This document shows positions 58,847-64,000 of a stretch of DNA of 64,000 bases, piece by piece (the stretch's first letter is position 1; every line of letters begins with the position of its first letter). The DNA is from Bursaphelenchus xylophilus (lineage: Eukaryota > Nematoda > Chromadorea > Rhabditida > Aphelenchoididae). The position numbers were made by a program, and so were the translations under genes. The notes beneath the pieces were generated by a model. The model did not search any database. It was given only the letters and a program-made list of their open reading frames with translations, and was not told the DNA's origin. Location of the stretch: positions 5,270,001-5,334,000 of the forward strand of contig CAJFCV020000006.1 of NCBI GenBank assembly GCA_904066235.2, given 5' to 3'.

Positions 58847-60863
58847 TTCGACTAAAACCCCCGAAGATTATGCTGAACCAAATTTCATTTCAAAAAAAAT
58901 ATAACTTTATGTGCAAAAACAAGCAAAATTTCATCAGACATGTGAAAAAAGGAAGTCCACATGGTCGGTGATAGGCAACTGATAAGGAAAAAGTGGACGT
59001 TGAGAGGTCACACGAAGAAGATTAGGATGCCTGAGGGGTTACGAATTTACCGTTAGAACAAAAAAAATGCTTTCTGCTAATTCGCCAAATTTATTGTACA
59101 GATCACGTAAATCGATTATTTAAAAAAACACCTCCAGGAACGATCAATTTATCGTTGCCTCATCAATCAGTATGCAGAAAGTTGTCAGAAGCTTGCAAAA
59201 TCTTCAAAACATCCGGAAAATCCACATTTTTCCAACAAAAAAATAGTCCAAGTCCCCAGGGCATTCGCTGTTTTTTTGCACGGAGCACGTGGGGAACGGG
59301 CAAACAAGAGCCACGAACATTCCTGACGTATATTCACGGTAAAAAAGATAAAGAAAAAAGTGACCAGCTGCCTAATTCGATGATTTACACTGCAAGTAAG
59401 ATCGGAAATCGAACAAACGACAAAGACCACGTGCACTCTGGGAAAGTACGCCAAGTTTTAGAGCCGTAAACAAGTAGGATCCAATTTTAATTGTAATAGT
59501 ATTTCAGAAAAGTAAAATGGAAACGTAAAATCTCGAGGAAATTTTCTAGACAATTCAAAAGCCGATACAACTGGAAAAGAACTTCCTAATCAACCCACTG
59601 AAAAAAAGAAATACGAAAGAGACGGAAATAAACGACCGACCTGATAAATGATAAAATTCGTTGAGAAGTCTGCAAAAACGTTCATTTCCGCACAAAAGAA
59701 AGTAGAATCGTGACTAAGCAGTCAAAACAACAATCTACTCGTTTCTGACCAGACACCATTCACTAAAAACTAGATCTAGCACCTTATTTTATACTATACT
59801 AGAGATGATCAAATCGAAAATGGCTAAACTCCAGAAACAATGACTAATCGATCATGGTTACATTACACTGACCATTTGTTGAGCTTGATTGAGTGTAATT
59901 GAATACGTAAACGGCATAAAGATCACACAACGTTTAGAAACAACTAGAAAAGCGGAAGTCGAGCTCTAATTGCGCCATTATCGATCGAATTTTTGTGACA
60001 CTTCGCTCCAAAAAGGTGGTCTTAAAGATACGATCTTTTCACCCGATCATCCAAAATTGAGCGACTTGATAAATGGTGAATTGGAAAGAGTAGACAGTTA
60101 TCTCTCTGTTAGAGGTTCAGAAATTTGTATGTGTTATTCAGTCTTTGAGATATTCGACTTCAAACTTCCCAAAATTGAGAACTTTGCAATGGCCTAGCGG
60201 GCGACGTTTAGTCACGAATCCTACAAAAATGGGCGATCAGCACTACAACATCATTCTCAATCATCATGCAAAGTTTCAGAACGTTTTCTGGCTCGAAACT
60301 CGACTTATTGAGCCATCTTTCCTGCTATTATAATGATTGAAATCGTTGCCCGGGCTTTTCGCAAAATGACAAAATCCGTGGCATTCCGCAACTAGAGATA
60401 TTTTAATTATCAAACTCATCAAACATGGTGTTTTTGAAAGACAAACCAGACCTACTATAACAAGAAAAATTCACTGATAGGGTCTATACCTTTTTTCTGT
60501 CAAGATTTTGTTCAATACTGGGCTAAATTACAATTTTTGTAATTTCTCGAAGAAGCCAAAAAAACATTATTTAACAGTACGCCAAACATTTGTTTTCGTG
60601 GCGTGACGCGACCAGAATTCCGTGAAAAAACGTTGTGTCAAATTAGCGAATAAAATTGGAATTCTTGCAAAATTGGAACACTTGACACATTCGGTCAGGT
60701 GTCTCTCCTGAATTTTTCCAAAAATATTAGCAATTTTTTGGACAATATTTTTTTTTACAGTGCGCGTTTCTTGATTGTTTATAGTTAGTTCACACCTAGT
60801 TTACGGATAATTGCGATTGTAAGTCAGATATTTCTTTATTTCTATATTATTTTGGGTCTAGAA
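58847..60863. other. 2 kb divergent intergenic region, no gene recognised
   Basis: Isocitrate dehydrogenase and the PDRG1-like gene point away from each other here, so both promoters should lie in this stretch. Frames at 59155-59469 and 59970-60197 lack domains and splice support. Confidence 0.45.
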
Positions 60864-61283
60864 ATGGCCACAAATGAGCCAAGCGCTGAAGTTGGTGCTG
60901 AAATTGTTAGAAAGCTGACAGAAGCTCAGTTGCTCGCACAGAAGGTCATTGGTCTTCGTCAATCCGTGATTGATATGGACAATAAACGTGCAAAGCTTCG
61001 TGAATCTTACCATGCCATCAAAAGATCCGAGAGATCTGAAGGAAAAAAGAAGAATTATGTCTGTATCTGCAACGACCTCATGGTTCAGTATCCAAACGAA
61101 TATTTGTTGAAGACGACGGATGAGGACGTGAAGAGATTGGACAAAATGATTGAGGAAACGCGAAAGGAAATCAAGGAAAAGACGGGGAAATTATTGGAAT
61201 TGGATGGAGATCGGGATCTTCGAGAAATGGGCTTCGAATTAGAGGCGATAACTGATAAAGATTTTGCTGATGGTCTCCAGTAG
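60864..61283 (+). CDS. PDRG1/prefoldin-like subunit
   Basis: A single-exon gene of 139 aa. Two long helical coiled-coil segments (about residues 10-50 and 80-115) flank a short beta-type hairpin region (VCICNDLMVQYPNEYLLK). The layout and motifs (LRQSVIDMDNKRAKLRE, then EDVKRLDKMIEETRKE, then LREMGFEL near the end) match the PDRG1 family. PDRG1 is a small subunit of the prefoldin-like module of the R2TP/PAQosome chaperone, which helps assemble RNA polymerases and PIKK kinases. The chosen ATG follows TCTAGAA, a likely trans-splice acceptor; an upstream in-frame TTG is not used. AATAAA lies 44 bp after the stop. Confidence 0.75.
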   Translation: MATNEPSAEVGAEIVRKLTEAQLLAQKVIGLRQSVIDMDNKRAKLRESYHAIKRSERSEGKKKNYVCICNDLMVQYPNEYLLKTTDEDVKRLDKMIEETRKEIKEKTGKLLELDGDRDLREMGFELEAITDKDFADGLQ

Positions 61284-61326
61284 GCTTTCTTTTATCCATT
61301 GTTAAGTTTTGTACATAATTCAGTTC

Positions 61327-61332
61327 AATAAA
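61327..61332 (+). terminator. Polyadenylation signal AATAAA of the PDRG1-like gene
   Basis: The hexamer lies 44 bp after the stop codon. Only about 95 bp separate this gene's stop from the stop of the convergent Kunitz gene. Confidence 0.65.
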
Positions 61333-61378
61333 ATTTATTCTTTTCAACGATTAAATTGTATTATCCATGAGAGATCGT

Positions 61379-64000
61379 CTAATGTCGGTGCTTATATTCT
61401 TTACAGCAGATTTGTGTGCATTGTTCCATTGTTTTGAAATTATTCAGCGTTCCTCCGCATCCTGAGTATTTATATTCGACACAAGTGTCAGTGAGAGCAT
61501 TATAACCAAATCTGATTTCAGTTCCATTGCAATGTCCCGGATCTCGGGGAGCCGTACAGAAGTTGGCGGGGTTCTAAAAGTTGGGAAATGGGTATAATGG
61601 GATCTTTATGACCTGCTACTTACCTCACAACACACACTGACTCGATATTCAACACTCATATGACACACGAACCCGATTGAGCAGCTCTTCAGGATACCAC
61701 AAGGTATCGGTTTCTTGGAATGGGGGTCGGTTTGGGGTTGGCCATGGGGACAGTAACTTCTATGGGCTGAAGAGGCTTTAGGTTAGTAATTTAAGGCAAA
61801 CTAATTAGAGTTTTTGTGTTCTCCTTACCTGGGCAAACATCCTCACAGGCGGATTTGGTCATGAAATTATTTTCATTCCCTTTCCCTCCTTTGAAAGTGA
61901 ACTCTCTGCAGATGGAGTCACTCGAATCGAAGTAAAATCTCTTGAGATGCTCCTTTCCGTGACCTTCTTGCACTTTTTGTTCACAAATATCAACTTCCCC
62001 TCGAGGACAGCACACTTGACTGTCCGAATTGGATCCGGGATGACAGAAATGGCTAGCCGGACAGCCCGTGAACTTCTCGGTCGGCTCACAGGTCAGTCTG
62101 TTGCCAGTGGAATTAAGGAGAGGTTCACCAGTTAGACAGGGGTTCATTTCTGGAGAGAAATTATGCTATTGTAGACATCAAAATATTTTGTGTCATTAGA
62201 ATTGAATATAAAGTGAGAAACAAGAGTTCTTACCAGGACAGACCTGCCTGCATGCCTCTCTGCTCAGAAAGTTGTTTGAATTTCCTTTCGCTCCCTTATA
62301 GTAGAACCTGCGGCACATTTGAGCGGTCCCATCAAAGGTCCATCTTTCCAATCGAAGTTGTCCTTCTCCTTCGCTGGTCTCAAGATCGCATGGGTGACGG
62401 TCTTAAAATTGAGAAAATTATTGATGAAACCAAATAAGGATAGCTAGAAAAGAGACTTACATCCCGGACAGCAGTTTGTAGTCTCCGGAGATCCCCCAAC
62501 GTGACACCAGAATCCCCTGGGGCACTCTTGAGGTCCTCCACAAATCATAGGCTCTCTATTGATCGGGTCTTGCAATGGATCGCCCTCAGGGCAGGGATTG
62601 GTCGAGGCTAGAGATTGAGAATAAACACTCAGAACATGAACAATATTAGGTCAGTAAGTGTTTAATAAACACAAAAAAACGGCAGAAAAAGGCCAACAAA
62701 GCACAGTGGGGTTAGGAAACATAAGATCGAGATGAACGTGAGATTACAGCGTAATGAGATTCGAGTTAATATACACCTTGGCAAACGAGTCGACAGTCCT
62801 CCAAAGTCAAGAAGTTGTTCGCATTCCCCTTGGCGCCATGGTAGTTGAACTCCTGACATTGACGGCTCTCTTTGTCGTAGTAGAAACGCTTGAAGTTTGC
62901 TTGGCCTAGGCCATTGGCCAACGGCTGATCGCAGGGATTTCCGTCTAAAAAGTGTTATTTTACCAGGCCATCAAATGCTTGAACTTAATTTTTTGAAGGA
63001 TTAGAAAAAATGTAACCGGAGATTTTGATCCCGAATGATAGTAAAACACAATACTTACTCTTTGGACAGCAGTAATTGAGACTAGACTCGCCGATGTGAC
63101 AGTAATGTGTACCCGGACATCTTTGGGTTGGACTACAAATCTTGGGCCGATGACTGACTAATAACGGTTGTCCTGAGCCACATGGGTTGTCAAAAGCAGG
63201 ACAGGCGGCTCGGCATTCATCTTGGCTTAGGAAGTTGTTCTAAACAGATTGAGAGTTATCCAAAAAATACCCGGGAAATTTTAATCTCATGGATAATATA
63301 GATGTAGTTCAAAATTTCTCTCGGGCTCACCTGATTTCCTCCAATTCCTCGATAGATAAAACTGATGCATTGCCTGGTCCTTTTATTATAGTACCATCTG
63401 GTTATCAACGCCTCCCCAAATCCTTCGACCATCGGAAGATCGCATGGTTGTTTGACTAAACCTATGTAAAATCTAATTTAATCCCTTACCTGATGAGCAG
63501 CAGACTGTAGTCTCTGGAATCAGACCCACGTGACACCAATATCCGTTGGGGCAGATGTCCGTTGGGCTGCATTGTCTCGGCTTCCCATCCACCGATGATA
63601 ACAACAAGTCCCCACTCGAACACGGGTTAGTGCACTCGGCTGTAAAAGACACACGACTATGGTGATCACTGTTTTAGGTCGGCGTAAGCATTATAGAGGA
63701 CGATTAGGAATGTTATGTTAGACTATTAACTTGATGCACAAATTCTAGAGACTTTCGATGCATAAATTAGTCATCATTTTCTCTCAAAGTTGAGTTGCTA
63801 TATAGATTATCACTACAAGCTAGAATATTAGTCTCCACTTACTTCTACATTTCTCCTCACACGCTTCTTTTGTGACAAAGTTGTTTTGATTTCCCTTGAC
63901 TCCTCGATAAACAAATGGTTTGCATTCATTGTTGCATGACTTATCCGAAGGATCTGAATACCATCTTGTCAAACTTTCATTCCCTTCTCCATAATCCAAT
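61379..64000 (-). CDS. Secreted lustrin/Kunitz multidomain protein, 5' end beyond window
   Basis: Alternating lustrin-type Cys-rich domains (for example CPEGDPL...CCPG at 62460-62620 and PCLTGEPL...CCPRG at 62000-62140) and Kunitz-type domains run from the right edge to a stop at 61379. Kunitz-type domains lie near 63841-64000 (partial), 63190-63460 (split by an intron), 62779-62945, 62236-62402, 61830-62000 and 61392-61575. The final one is canonical with all six Cys (FCTAPRDPGHC, then CVEYKYSGC, then CTQIC). All five earlier ones lack the second and fourth Cys. Repeated KGNxNNF motifs mark each domain. Such proteins are extracellular; protease inhibition is likely only for the last domain. 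The start and signal peptide are outside the window. Confidence 0.88.

Overview
The window is nuclear DNA from a nematode. Supporting signs are short GT-AG introns with TTTCAG-type acceptors, a sperm MSP-domain gene, a lustrin/Kunitz secreted protein, an SG-rich chondroitin-type proteoglycan and likely trans-splice acceptors directly before start codons. Species cannot be named from sequence alone. Exons were joined by hand from donor/acceptor sites and reading phase, so the outer CDS limits are firmer than some inner joints. No bacterial, viral or organellar region was recognised.

Layout. 1.3-6.1 kb (+): PP2A regulatory subunit B'' with two alternative first exons. 6.4-7.9 kb: a 1.44 kb near-perfect inverted repeat (foldback element). 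8.3-9.7 kb (+): Lys/Ser-rich MSP-domain protein. 9.7-16.7 kb: about 7 kb of AT-rich DNA with no supportable gene. 16.7-19.9 kb (+): alpha-carbonic anhydrase with a basic leader. 21.8-23.3 kb (-): 85-aa putatively acylated protein. 26.3-34.4 kb (+): three tandem paralogues of an apparently undescribed acidic single-pass membrane family. 35-40 kb: dual-specificity phosphatase (-), Ly6-like protein (-, 5' end unresolved), four-TM LAPTM-like protein (+, 5' end unresolved) and a small secreted protein (-). 42.3-50.9 kb (-): modular proteoglycan/mucin with a C-terminal PAN-like domain; its 4.7 kb intron holds a complete opposite-strand LRR transmembrane gene. 51.7-54.5 kb (-): F-box protein. 57.1-58.8 kb (-): mitochondrial NADP isocitrate dehydrogenase. 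60.9-61.3 kb (+): PDRG1/prefoldin-like subunit. 61.4-64 kb (-): lustrin/Kunitz protein running off the right edge.

The genes do not form an operon or a single pathway. Several products are secreted or membrane-bound (proteoglycan, LRR, lustrin/Kunitz, Ly6-like). The strongest candidates for new biology are: the tandem acidic membrane family, whose repeats look like arrays of LC3-interacting motifs; an interspersed GCCCTSAGGGC palindrome found in introns, intergenic DNA and codons; the symmetric exon cassettes of the proteoglycan; and a Kunitz array in which the Cys14-Cys38 pair is missing from every visible domain except the last.
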